From: Thermithiobacillus plumbiphilus | GTDB taxonomy: Bacteria > Pseudomonadota > Gammaproteobacteria > Acidithiobacillales > Thermithiobacillaceae | Length of the DNA stretch: 64,000 bases | Assembly: GCF_038070005.1 (NCBI RefSeq) | Contig: NZ_JBBPCO010000004.1 | Coordinates: 1 to 64,000, forward strand | Direction: 5' to 3' | Part shown: piece after piece, positions 45,591 through 53,483 of the stretch | How positions within the stretch are numbered: position 1 is the first letter of the stretch | Layout of the letters: every line of letters begins with the position of its first letter | Program-made: the position numbers and the translations under genes | Notes under the pieces: model-generated | What the model saw: the letters and a program-made list of their open reading frames with translations, nothing else | Told to the model about the DNA's origin: nothing | The model's database searches: none

Positions 45591-46218
45591 GGCCGCACCC
45601 TTCGAGGCGCACCATCCCCGCTATGAGGACTGGTTCGGTGAACACGAAGCGGCTTACCTCTCGGAGCTGCTCGCCCTGCGGCCTTTCGTGCCCTGGGAAG
45701 GAGATGGCCTGGAGATCGGGGTGGGCAGCGGCCGCTTTGCCGGGCCGCTGGGCGTGGGGGTGGGTGTGGATCCCTCACCCGCGATGCTGGCCTACGCCGC
45801 CGCGCGTGGCATCGAGGTGGTGGAGGGTACGGCGGAAAGCCTGCCTTTCGCAGCCGATAGGTTCGACCATGCCCTGGTCGTGACTACCATCTGTTTCGTC
45901 GATTCCCCGGAAAGGATGTTCGCCGAGGCGCGCCGGGTGCTCAAGCCGGGCGGGCGCCTCACGATCGGCTTCATCGACCGCGACAGCGCCCTGGGGCAGG
46001 ATTATCTGGCGCATCAGGCCGAGAACGTGTTCTATAGCGAGGCGACGTTTTATTCCGCAACCGAAGTGGAGCGGCTGCTCTTGGACGCGGGATTTTCGAT
46101 CGCTGCCTGGGGGCAGACGCTCGCGCGTCCCCTGCCCGAGACACGGGAAATCGAGGCCCTGCGGCCGGGGCGCGGGCAATGTGCCTTCGTGGTGGTCGCC
46201 GCGAGCAATCAGAAATGA
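45583..46218 (+). CDS. SAM-dependent class I methyltransferase
   Basis: The 211-residue protein has motif I GLEIGVGSGRFAGPLG, the acidic end GVDPSPAMLAYA, and later RFDHALVVTTICFVDSPERMFAEARRVLKPGGRL, the standard small-molecule methyltransferase pattern of the UbiE-like group. Substrate unknown. It overlaps the aminotransferase and lies 7 bases upstream of the phosphoglycerate mutase gene, so it belongs to the same transcript. Confidence 0.88.
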   Translation: MPKAAPFEAHHPRYEDWFGEHEAAYLSELLALRPFVPWEGDGLEIGVGSGRFAGPLGVGVGVDPSPAMLAYAAARGIEVVEGTAESLPFAADRFDHALVVTTICFVDSPERMFAEARRVLKPGGRLTIGFIDRDSALGQDYLAHQAENVFYSEATFYSATEVERLLLDAGFSIAAWGQTLARPLPETREIEALRPGRGQCAFVVVAASNQK

Positions 46219-46225
46219 GGGTGTC

Positions 46226-47737
46226 ATGAAGCAACGGCCGGTACTCCTGGTGATCTTCGACGGCTTCGGTCTCAACCCCAGCCGTGCCTACAACGGCTGG
46301 GCGCGAGCGCGCACGCCCCATCTGGATCACTACTTTGCCGGCAACCCCCACACTGCACTGCAGGCTTCGGGTCACGCGGTGGGCCTGCCGGACGGGCAGT
46401 TCGGCAATTCGGAAGTGGGTCATCTGACCCTCGGCTCGGGCCGGGTGCTCAAGCAGGACCTGTTGAATATTTCCGACAGCCTGGCCAATGGCGGATTTGC
46501 GCGGCTGGAACCCTGGCAAGCGCTGCTCCAGGACGCGCCCCGGGTGCACCTGATCGGTCTGGTCTCGGATGGCGGAGTACATTCCCACATCGACCATCTG
46601 CTGGGCCTGCTGCCGCTGGTGGTGCGCGCCGGTGTCGAACCGGTGATCCACATGGTGACCGATGGACGCGATACCCCACCGCGCTGCGCCGACCGTTTCG
46701 CCGCGCGGTTGGAAGCGACGCTGCGGCAACTCGGCCGCGGACGCATCGCCAGCATAAGCGGCCGCTATTACGCCATGGACCGCGCCGGTTTCTGGCCGCG
46801 CACGGAGCAAGCCTGGCGCGCCATGGTGTGTGGTCGGGGTGAGTCGGCAGCCTCGGCTGCCGAGGCCATCCAGAACGCCTGGCGGCGCGGCGAGGGGGAT
46901 GAGTTCATCGTGCCCACGGTGATCGGCGACCCGGCGCAGAGCCGTATCGCGCCCGGCGAGCCGGTGTTCTTCTTCAACTTCCGCTCCGACCGCATGCGTC
47001 AGCTGGCCGCGGCACTGGGGATGCACGAGTTCGACGGCTTCGACCGCGGAGGCGAGGGTGCGCGTCCTGTGGTCTCCATGACCCGCTACGATGCGGAATT
47101 TCCGTTTGCGGTGCTGTTCGATTCCGAAGTGCCCGCCAGGGTGTTGGCCGAGGTACTGGCCGACGCGGGCCTGCAGCAATTCCATTGCGCAGAGACCGAG
47201 AAATACGCCCACGTGACCCATTTCTTCAACGGTGGACGGGAACCGCCCTTCCCCGGGGAAGCGCGCGAGATCGTGCCTTCGCCCAAGGTGGCCAGCTATG
47301 ATCTCAAGCCCGAAATGAGTGCCGCCCAGGTGGCCGACTGCGTCATCGCCGCGATCGAAAGCGATGGTTACCCGTTCATTCTGGTGAATTTCGCCAACGG
47401 CGACATGGTCGGCCACACCGCTGTGATTCCCGCCATCGTGCAGGCCGTCGAGACGCTGGACCCGCAATTCCACCGCGTGGCGCAGGCGGCCCTGGCGCGG
47501 GGCTATCGGATCCTGCTCACGGCCGACCACGGCAACTGCGACGAGATGGTGGATCCGGTCAGCGGCGAGCCGCACACCCAGCACACGGCGTATCCCGTGC
47601 CATTCCTGATCCTCGGCATGCGCGAGGCAAGGCTCGGTACCGGATGCGGGCTGGCCGACGTGGCGCCGACCGTGCTCGATCTGCTTGGCCTCGCACCGCC
47701 CGAGGAAATGACCGGCCGGAGCATTCTGTTGAGTTGA
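46226..47737 (+). CDS. gpmI: 2,3-bisphosphoglycerate-independent phosphoglycerate mutase
   Basis: The 503-residue enzyme starts at ATG 46226. It has the metal-site start LLVIFDGFGLN, the catalytic serine in GQFGNSEVGHLTLGSGR, and later metal ligands VNFANGDMVGHT and LLTADHGNCDEM. It interconverts 2- and 3-phosphoglycerate and is usually manganese-dependent, which fits its neighbours. FDGFG replaces the more common DGWG. It sits in the middle of a metal-transport operon rather than with glycolytic genes. Confidence 0.92.
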   Translation: MKQRPVLLVIFDGFGLNPSRAYNGWARARTPHLDHYFAGNPHTALQASGHAVGLPDGQFGNSEVGHLTLGSGRVLKQDLLNISDSLANGGFARLEPWQALLQDAPRVHLIGLVSDGGVHSHIDHLLGLLPLVVRAGVEPVIHMVTDGRDTPPRCADRFAARLEATLRQLGRGRIASISGRYYAMDRAGFWPRTEQAWRAMVCGRGESAASAAEAIQNAWRRGEGDEFIVPTVIGDPAQSRIAPGEPVFFFNFRSDRMRQLAAALGMHEFDGFDRGGEGARPVVSMTRYDAEFPFAVLFDSEVPARVLAEVLADAGLQQFHCAETEKYAHVTHFFNGGREPPFPGEAREIVPSPKVASYDLKPEMSAAQVADCVIAAIESDGYPFILVNFANGDMVGHTAVIPAIVQAVETLDPQFHRVAQAALARGYRILLTADHGNCDEMVDPVSGEPHTQHTAYPVPFLILGMREARLGTGCGLADVAPTVLDLLGLAPPEEMTGRSILLS

Positions 47738-47803
47738 ATAGCACACCAGCGATGGCGCGGGCCTGACGGCGGGTCGCCTGGCGGGACACAAGAGGATCGG
47801 CGC

Positions 47804-48538
47804 GTGGAAAACACCTTTTGGACCGCCCTGGCCACCAGCAGCGTCGCGGCGCTGGTCACCTCCCTCGGCATCTACACCATAAGGCGCTTCGCCGACTGGG
47901 GGCACCGCAACACCACTTATTTCATGTGTTTCGCCGCCGGCGTGCTGATCTCCTCTTCTTTCCTGCACATCGTGCCGAAGTCCCTGTCCATGAACCCGCA
48001 GGCGCCGGCCTGGCTGCTGGTCGGGTTTTTCGGCATGCACCTGTTCAATCGTTTTCTGACGGCCTTCGTCTGCGAGAAGGACCCGGCGAAAAAGGAATAC
48101 GCCATCGGCATCGTGCCCATGCTCGGCATCGGTTTTCATTCCTTCATCGACGGCTTCATCTATTCCATCGCTTTCACCGTCAGCATCCTCACCGGATTTC
48201 TCGCCACCCTGGGCATGGTCCTGCACGAATTTCCGGAGGGCATCATCACTTACCTCCTGCTGGTTCGGGGCGGTGTCGGCGAGCGTCGAGCCATGGTCCT
48301 GGCGTTTCTCGCCGCGGCCGCGACCACGCCGCTGGGCATGCTGGTGTCCTATCCCTTCATCAGCGCCATCGACCGCCAGACCCTGGGCGCCCTGCTCGCC
48401 CTGTCGGCCGGCGCCCTGATCTATGTGGGCGCCACCCATCTCCTGCCGAAGGCGGAACAGGAACACAGGAAATTCAGCTTCGTGGCGCTGGCGGGCGGCG
48501 TGCTGGTCGCCGTCATCATCGTCGCCTCCAAGCTTTGA
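47804..48538 (+). CDS. ZIP-family metal transporter, first copy
   Basis: The 244-residue membrane protein starts at GTG 47804 and has about eight hydrophobic segments. The metal-site motifs are GIGFHSFIDGFIYS and VLHEFPEGIITYLL, the latter being the HxxPEG signature of ZIP transporters. It should bring zinc, iron or manganese into the cytoplasm. A His-rich loop is not evident. It is followed 19 bases later by a small unknown gene and then by a second ZIP gene. Confidence 0.92.
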   Translation: MENTFWTALATSSVAALVTSLGIYTIRRFADWGHRNTTYFMCFAAGVLISSSFLHIVPKSLSMNPQAPAWLLVGFFGMHLFNRFLTAFVCEKDPAKKEYAIGIVPMLGIGFHSFIDGFIYSIAFTVSILTGFLATLGMVLHEFPEGIITYLLLVRGGVGERRAMVLAFLAAAATTPLGMLVSYPFISAIDRQTLGALLALSAGALIYVGATHLLPKAEQEHRKFSFVALAGGVLVAVIIVASKL

Positions 48539-48557
48539 AACCGGAAGGAGCAATCGC

Positions 48558-48851
48558 ATGTCGACCGGAGAACGCCCCATTCCCTGGCTGGACCAGGCCC
48601 TGCTCGACCCGGGATCGGTCTTCGCCGGTCCCGAGGCGGTCGTCGAGCACCCCGATCTCGACCGGGAACAGAAGATCGCGATCCTGCGTGCCTGGGAATA
48701 CGACGCCGCCGAGGTCGGGGTCGCCGAGGAGGAAGGCATGGCGGGGCCGGACGACGGCCTGCTGCAACGCATCCTGCAGGCGCTGGCCCGGCTGACCGAC
48801 GGCCGGGACGGGGAGCGCGTGGCGCCCGCCAAGCAGCACGGGCTGTTGTGA
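48558..48851 (+). CDS. small hypothetical protein between two ZIP genes
   Basis: The 97-residue acidic protein starts at ATG 48558 (MSTGERPIPWLDQALLDPGSVF) with ggaaggagca as ribosome site. It includes EHPDLDREQKIAILRAWEYDAAEV, a pattern I have not assigned to a family but which recurs in short proteins associated with metal-resistance genes. No metal-binding Cys and only scattered His. It is cotranscribed with the two ZIP transporters and may regulate or accompany them. Confidence 0.72.
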   Translation: MSTGERPIPWLDQALLDPGSVFAGPEAVVEHPDLDREQKIAILRAWEYDAAEVGVAEEEGMAGPDDGLLQRILQALARLTDGRDGERVAPAKQHGLL

Positions 48852-48855
48852 CGGC

Positions 48856-49614
48856 ATGCCCGGGCCGCCGACCGCGACCCAAGTCGCAGTCCTGCTGCTG
48901 TCCCTGCTGTCGCTATTGACGACCTGGCTCGGCGTGATGCTGGCCGTGCGGCTGCGCGAGAACGCCCGCGCCATCGCCGCCGGCATCGGCTTTTCCACCG
49001 GCATCATGCTGCTGATCTCGCTGCTGGAACTCATCCCCGAGTCGATCGGCATCATGGGCGTGCCGCCCACCCTGCTCGGTTGCGTCCTCGGCGCCGGCCT
49101 GGTCTGGACGGCCCACCTCATCGTCCCGCACACTCACCTGGTGAAGGAGCAAGGGATGGCCGACAGGATGCTCGTCAAGTCGGCATATCTGGTGGCCTTC
49201 GGCCTGATCCTGCACGACGTTCCCGAAGGTTTCGCGATGGCCAATGCCTATATCGCCTCGCCGCAACTGGGCGTGCTGATCGCCATTGCCATCGCCCTGC
49301 ACAACGTGCCCGAGGAGTTCGCCATGGCGGTGCCGGCGGTGGCGGCCCGCAGCCGGCGCTTTCTTTACGGCGCCGCCCTGCTCTCGGCGCTGGCCGAGCC
49401 CCTCGGGGCGATCCTCGGCCTGGTGGCGGTCGGGATCGCGCCTGCCCTCAATGCCCATTTCATGGCCTTTGCCGCCGGGGCGATGATCTTCGTGTCCTTG
49501 CACGAGCTGGTGCCCATGGCGCGGCGCTACCGCAACATGCGCCTGTTCGCGGCCGGCATGCTGCTGAGCGCGCTGGTCTATGGGCTGCTGGCCAGAATCA
49601 CCGGGCTCGCATGA
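48856..49614 (+). CDS. ZIP-family metal transporter, second copy
   Basis: The 252-residue membrane protein has the ZIP signatures LHDVPEGFAMANAYI and ALHNVPEEFAMAVPA on consecutive helices, with about eight membrane segments and final ALVYGLLARITGLA. It differs strongly from the first ZIP copy, so metal preference may differ. It overlaps the downstream CDF gene by 4 bases (ATGA), giving import and export proteins in one transcript. Confidence 0.92.
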   Translation: MPGPPTATQVAVLLLSLLSLLTTWLGVMLAVRLRENARAIAAGIGFSTGIMLLISLLELIPESIGIMGVPPTLLGCVLGAGLVWTAHLIVPHTHLVKEQGMADRMLVKSAYLVAFGLILHDVPEGFAMANAYIASPQLGVLIAIAIALHNVPEEFAMAVPAVAARSRRFLYGAALLSALAEPLGAILGLVAVGIAPALNAHFMAFAAGAMIFVSLHELVPMARRYRNMRLFAAGMLLSALVYGLLARITGLA

Positions 49615-50996
49615 ACGTCGAACGCTGGGGCTGGTATTCGATCCTGGTCAACGTCGTGCTGGCGGGCCTGCACGCCGTCATCGCCGCCGCGTCCGGCAGC
49701 CTGGCCGTCGCGGCGGAACTGGTCCACAACCTGGTCGACCTGCTGACGGCGGTGGCCGTGCTCGCAGGGCTCAAGATCGCCGCCCGCAAGTCCACGGCCT
49801 TCCCGTACGGGCTGTACAAGGTGGAGAACCTGGTTGCGGCCGGTCTCGCCATCATGGTCTTCGTCAGCGCCTGGGAGATCGTGCGCCAAGCGCTTTCGGC
49901 GACGCCTGCGCCCGTGCGAACGGACGCCTGGATGCTCGCCGTACTGCTGGCCACGGCCGCCACTCCGCTCGCCTTCAGCCGCTTCGAGCTGCGCGCAGGG
50001 CGGGCCGCCAATTCACCCGCCCTCATCGCCGATGCGCGTGAGTACCGCGTGCACGTCTTCACCACCGGCCTCGCCTTTCTGGCCCTGCTTGCGCAATGGC
50101 TGCGCTTTCCCCTCGACCGCATCGCGGCACTGCTCATCGTCGTTGCGGTGGTCAAGACCGGATGGGACCTGCTGCGCGACGCCATGCGCGTCCTGCTGGA
50201 TGCCTCCCTCGACGCCAGGACGCTCGATGCCATCCGCGAGACGATCCATGCCGACCCGGCCGTGACCGAGATACTCTGGATCACCGGTCGCAATGCCGGG
50301 CGCTTCTGCTTTGTCGAGGCCGGCGTCGCGCTGCGAGTCGTCGACTCGAACAGGACCGAGGCCGTGGTACGTCGCATCGAAGCCGCCGTGCGTGCGGAAG
50401 TGCCGCATGTGGAGCGGGTCCTGCTGCACGTGGAGGCCCCGGCCTCGCCCTATCTGCGCTGCGCCCTGCCGCTGGCTGACCCCGCCGGCACCCTGAGCCC
50501 CCACTTCGGCAAAGCGCCCTGGTTTGCCCTGGTCTCGGTGCGCCGCGCTGATGGTGCGGTGGGCGAGCGCGTAATCCTGACCAACCCTCACGGCGGGGAG
50601 GCGCGGGCCAAAGGAATCCGGGTGGCGGAATGGCTGGTTGCACAGAAAGTGGACCTGGTGCTCACCCGAGAGGACCTGAAGGAAAAGGGTCCCGCGTATG
50701 TGCTGCACGATGCGGGGGTCGAACTGCACCAGACTGATCGCGGAACAGTGGCGGAAGCGCTGGCGCAACTGCGGAAGCGATCCACTCATAAGGGAGCGAA
50801 CTATGGATTCGACTTGACAACTCTGCATTGTCGCGCGAAACCGCGGATTGCTTGGGGGCGGGCCATTATGCAGGTAGTTGTCAACAATGACCGACATAAC
50901 GCAACCGAGCATCCCAAATCAGGTGCCGCCGGGCGAAGATTGTTTCCTTCGGCCGGGCAATGCCGTCATCCAACTGCTCGACCAGTCCGCATGTAA
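49611..50996 (+). CDS. CDF-family cation transporter fused to a NifX-like domain
   Basis: The true start is ATG 49611 (MNVERWGWYSILV); the frame upstream is a shadow of the second ZIP gene. Residues 1-200 form a CDF transporter with about six membrane helices and the TM2 metal motif ELVHNLVDLL (HxxxD). The TM5 motif, usually HxxxD, reads IADAREYRVHVF instead. A cytoplasmic CDF domain follows to about residue 285. Residues about 285-390 match a NifX/dinitrogenase-cofactor domain (LSPHFGKAPWFALVSVRRADG). The last 70 residues look like read-through into non-coding sequence, so the natural end may have been lost. Confidence 0.87.
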   Translation: MNVERWGWYSILVNVVLAGLHAVIAAASGSLAVAAELVHNLVDLLTAVAVLAGLKIAARKSTAFPYGLYKVENLVAAGLAIMVFVSAWEIVRQALSATPAPVRTDAWMLAVLLATAATPLAFSRFELRAGRAANSPALIADAREYRVHVFTTGLAFLALLAQWLRFPLDRIAALLIVVAVVKTGWDLLRDAMRVLLDASLDARTLDAIRETIHADPAVTEILWITGRNAGRFCFVEAGVALRVVDSNRTEAVVRRIEAAVRAEVPHVERVLLHVEAPASPYLRCALPLADPAGTLSPHFGKAPWFALVSVRRADGAVGERVILTNPHGGEARAKGIRVAEWLVAQKVDLVLTREDLKEKGPAYVLHDAGVELHQTDRGTVAEALAQLRKRSTHKGANYGFDLTTLHCRAKPRIAWGRAIMQVVVNNDRHNATEHPKSGAAGRRLFPSAGQCRHPTARPVRM

Positions 50997-51178
50997 GTCA
51001 TTGTTTCTATGAGGTGCCGGCACCGACCTTTGCGGACTTAGCCCCTTCGACAGGGAGCGAGGCCGGAGAGAAAAACGGCGCGGAGAGAGCAGAATGTTGC
51101 CCGAGGTGGGCGAGAGCGCCGGGGAAGGGAGTCCGCAGAAATCCGCAGGAGTCCCCGCGAACACGCGCGAGCGCGCAG

Positions 51179-51210
51179 AAAAAAAGGCCAACCGAGAATG
51201 GTTGACCTTT
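51179..51210 (-). terminator. intrinsic terminator, minus strand
   Basis: Read on the minus strand, aaggtcaacc and ggttggcctt form a stem with loop attctc, followed by a run of seven T residues. It would end transcripts coming from the third Fic gene or from repeat A. Confidence 0.82.
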
Positions 51211-51220
51211 ATATATTGGT

Positions 51221-51454
51221 GGTGGGGCGGCAGCCCGCGCCAAACGCCGTTGGAAAGACATGTTACCGGCGTCCCGGCAAGTTGATAAGTCCTGCGGGCT
51301 GCTGCGAAAAGTGCGAAAAGCGGGGCGTTGACAGGCTGTGATCGGCAGATGGTCGAGCGGTTCTTCTCGTAGATTGGTTGCCGATTAGGCCGTTCAACCG
51401 CCTCTGCTTTCCGGGGCCAGTTCAATTCCCGAAACGGGAATCGAACCCGCGTCC
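51221..51454 (-). repeat. repeat unit A with tRNA/tmRNA-like parts
   Basis: On the minus strand the unit starts ggacgcgggttcgattcccg (a tRNA/tmRNA T-arm-like sequence, 8 bases after the third Fic gene stop). An inverted copy (cgggaattgaactgg) follows at once, and the unit ends after 190 bases with gtttggcgcgggctgccgcc and a ccccacc acceptor-like tail. A diverged copy (unit B) lies at 53191-53380. No complete tRNA fold was found. Confidence 0.6.
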
Positions 51455-51462
51455 CGCAGTCC

Positions 51463-52512
51463 TCAGCGCAGGCCGTACCAAACTCCCCGGCCCCTGCCGT
51501 GCTGATCAAGCGTGCCGCGCTCGACCAGCGCCCGGAAATGCTGCTTGAGCGTATTGCGGCTGGCCCCGGTCAGCTTGATGGCCTCGCCGATGGTGACGCG
51601 CCCGTGCTCGCGTACGAACTCGACGATCTGTAGTTGTAGTTCCGGCATGGCCGCCAGCACGATCTTCTCGCGCTCGACCTTCTTCTCCAGGCGCCGCACC
51701 TGCTCGGCCAGGGAGCGAAGGAAGAACACCAGCCACGGCTGCCAGTTCGGCGCCTCGGTACGGATCGTGCCCTGTGTCTGGCGCAGCGCCAGGTAGTACG
51801 CCTCCTTGCTCTGTTCGATCACGCTCTCCAGCGAGCTGTAAGGCACATAGGCGTAGCCGGCCTGCAGGAGCAGGAGCGTGGTCAGCACGCGGGAGAGCCG
51901 TCCGTTACCGTCCTGGAAAGGGTGAATCTCCAGGAACACGACGACGCACAGGGCGATGATCAACAGCGGATGCAGCCGGGCCGTTTCGCGCTCCTGGTTC
52001 ACCCAGTCCACCAGTTCCGTCATCAGGCGGGGCGTGTCGAACGGTGTGGCCGTCTGGAACACGATACCGATCTGCTTCCCATTCTCGTCGAAGGCGGCGA
52101 CGCTGTTCGAGTTGGTCTTGTAGTTGCCGCGATGCCAGGTGTCCTTCTCGCTGTAGCGCAGCAGGATCTGGTGCAACTGCTTGATGTGGTTCTCGGTGAA
52201 CGGGATGTCCTGCCACGAGGAGAACACCAGATCCATCAGCTCGGCGTAGCCGGCCACTTCCTGCTCGTCGCGGGTGGCGAATGACTTGATCTCCAGGTTC
52301 GACAGCAATTGCTCCACCTCACGGTCGGACAGTTTGCTGCCCTCGATTCGGGTGGAGGAGCCGATGCTCTCGATGGTGGCCACGCGACGCAGGGCCGACA
52401 GCCGGTCGGGCGCGAGCGTGCCCAAGGCGCGCCAGGCGCCCTTGAACTCGTCGATCCTGGCGATGAGACTCAGGATCTCCGGGGTGATCTGGAGGGTGTC
52501 GGTTTTCAGCAT
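51463..52512 (-). CDS. Fic-family protein, third copy
   Basis: The 349-residue protein has an intact Fic core HPFQDGNGRLSR at about residue 196 and an inhibitory-type motif SSTRIEG near residue 55. The C-terminus (residues about 280-349) is a winged helix (HGRVTIGEAIKLTGASRNTLKQHFRALVERG). It therefore belongs to the self-regulated Fic/DNA-binding group. It is divergent from a small HTH gene with a repeated operator-like sequence between them. It is flanked by repeat units A and B. Confidence 0.92.
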   Translation of the reverse strand: MLKTDTLQITPEILSLIARIDEFKGAWRALGTLAPDRLSALRRVATIESIGSSTRIEGSKLSDREVEQLLSNLEIKSFATRDEQEVAGYAELMDLVFSSWQDIPFTENHIKQLHQILLRYSEKDTWHRGNYKTNSNSVAAFDENGKQIGIVFQTATPFDTPRLMTELVDWVNQERETARLHPLLIIALCVVVFLEIHPFQDGNGRLSRVLTTLLLLQAGYAYVPYSSLESVIEQSKEAYYLALRQTQGTIRTEAPNWQPWLVFFLRSLAEQVRRLEKKVEREKIVLAAMPELQLQIVEFVREHGRVTIGEAIKLTGASRNTLKQHFRALVERGTLDQHGRGRGVWYGLR

Positions 52513-52526
52513 GAACCAATACTACA

Positions 52527-52579
52527 CCCATTTACACCCATTTTCGAGATGCATCCATTAAAACGCCCATTTACACCCA
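52527..52579 (-). promoter_or_regulatory. two copies of a 14-base repeat at the third fic promoter
   Basis: The sequence cccatttacaccca occurs exactly at 52527-52540 and 52566-52579, 39 bases apart, just upstream of the fic start. A partly matching acaccca precedes the first copy. Even spacing close to four helical turns suggests an operator, possibly for the Fic protein's own winged helix. Confidence 0.6.
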
Positions 52580-52750
52580 ATCCGGGCGTGGGTCAGGGCT
52601 TGCGGAGAATGATCAGTCTAATCTCCGCATCTCATGCGGTGAATGGCCGTGCGGCTTCTGGGGGGCAAACCGACCGCGCGATATCACTTGGCTCCCCGGC
52701 CGAACAGCGCCGTCATGGACGCATGCCAACTCGTTCGGAAGGGGACCAAG

Positions 52751-52963
52751 ATGGAAGTCGTTCATCTCAACCAGAAGCAACTGGCCGCCCGCTGGAGCAT
52801 CAGCGAGGCCACGCTGGAGCGCTGGCGCAGCGAGGGAATCGGGCCCAAGTTCCTGAAGCTCTGCGGCCGCGTCCTCTACCGCCAGATCGACATCGAAGCC
52901 TACGAGGCGTCGTGCCTGGCGACCTCGACCAAGTGCCGCGGCGCCCGGGTGAGTGCAGAGTGA
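52751..52963 (+). CDS. small excisionase/AlpA-type HTH protein
   Basis: The 70-residue protein from ATG 52751 (MEVVHLNQKQLAARWSISEATLERWRSEGIG) is a MerR/excisionase-type helix-turn-helix (HTH_17-like), with VLYRQIDIEAYEA closing the domain. A ribosome site aagggga lies upstream. Such proteins often act as recombination directionality factors or regulators in integrative elements. No integrase is nearby, so it may be a leftover control gene of an element bounded by the repeats. Confidence 0.78.
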   Translation: MEVVHLNQKQLAARWSISEATLERWRSEGIGPKFLKLCGRVLYRQIDIEAYEASCLATSTKCRGARVSAE

Positions 52964-53483
52964 AGCATGTTGCGTTTTGTCGGTAGTTGCCGATAGGTGA
53001 AGACGTTTCGGAACAGATGACCGGCCAGCGCCGGCCTGAACGCTGCTTGTTGACTCGTCAAATGCCCTGCGAAACGGTCACTCCCCCATTGGCCTGCTTC
53101 AGGAAAATCAACGGGTTGCCACGTAGCCGTGCGGACGAATGCGGGTTCCTGCGTGTCGGTGCGGAAGGATTCGGGTAAATGCGGGGAAAAGGTGGGGCGG
53201 CAGCCTGTGCCAAACAGTAGTAACTCAGCGCCTTAGAACCGCCGCGAACTCCTGCGGAGAGGCGCGGAATCTAGCCCCTGCGTCCAGCAATCCTATCAGT
53301 TCCTGCCAGCGTCGGCATCCGCCAAGTGCCTCAAATCGGCCGCCAGTTCGATTCCCGAATCCGGAATTGAACCCGCGTCCGGGTCGGGCGCCTGGAACCA
53401 ACGATCTACCCGACGTCCCGGGCTACTGCCTGGTCGCCCAAACGTCGTACTCGACCATCGGCTTGGACTTTGTGCGCAGGAAT
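52964..53483. other. gene-free stretch holding repeat unit B
   Basis: No convincing gene is seen in these 520 bases. Short gcgg/ccgc-rich words at 53125-53190 resemble those left of unit A. Unit B lies at 53191-53380. Confidence 0.6.
53191..53380 (-). repeat. repeat unit B with tRNA/tmRNA-like parts
   Basis: This is a diverged copy of unit A. On the minus strand it begins ggacgcgggttcaattccgg, continues with an inverted cgggaatcgaactgg, and ends with gtttggcacaggctgccgcc followed by ccacc. The two ends match unit A closely (two mismatches over 25 bases at the tail), while the middle differs in sequence and length (about 145 against 190 bases). Confidence 0.6.

Larger units (their letters stand above)
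50997..51462. other. gene-free stretch holding repeat unit A and a minus-strand terminator
   Basis: No convincing gene is seen in these 466 bases. The left part is GC-rich with short repeated tccgcag-like words, resembling sequence near phage-integrase attachment sites. The right part contains repeat A and the terminator listed separately. Confidence 0.6.

Noticed and set aside
45971-48832. 953-residue minus-strand open frame
   Set aside because: It lies opposite the methyltransferase, gpmI and ZIP genes, has low-complexity His/Arg/Gln-rich sequence and no family signature; it is an antisense shadow common in GC-rich DNA.
51435-51454. a complete tRNA or tmRNA gene on the minus strand
   Set aside because: The T-arm-like part is present, but no acceptor or anticodon arms can be paired around it, and the acceptor-like tail is about 190 bases away; treated as an attachment-type repeat.
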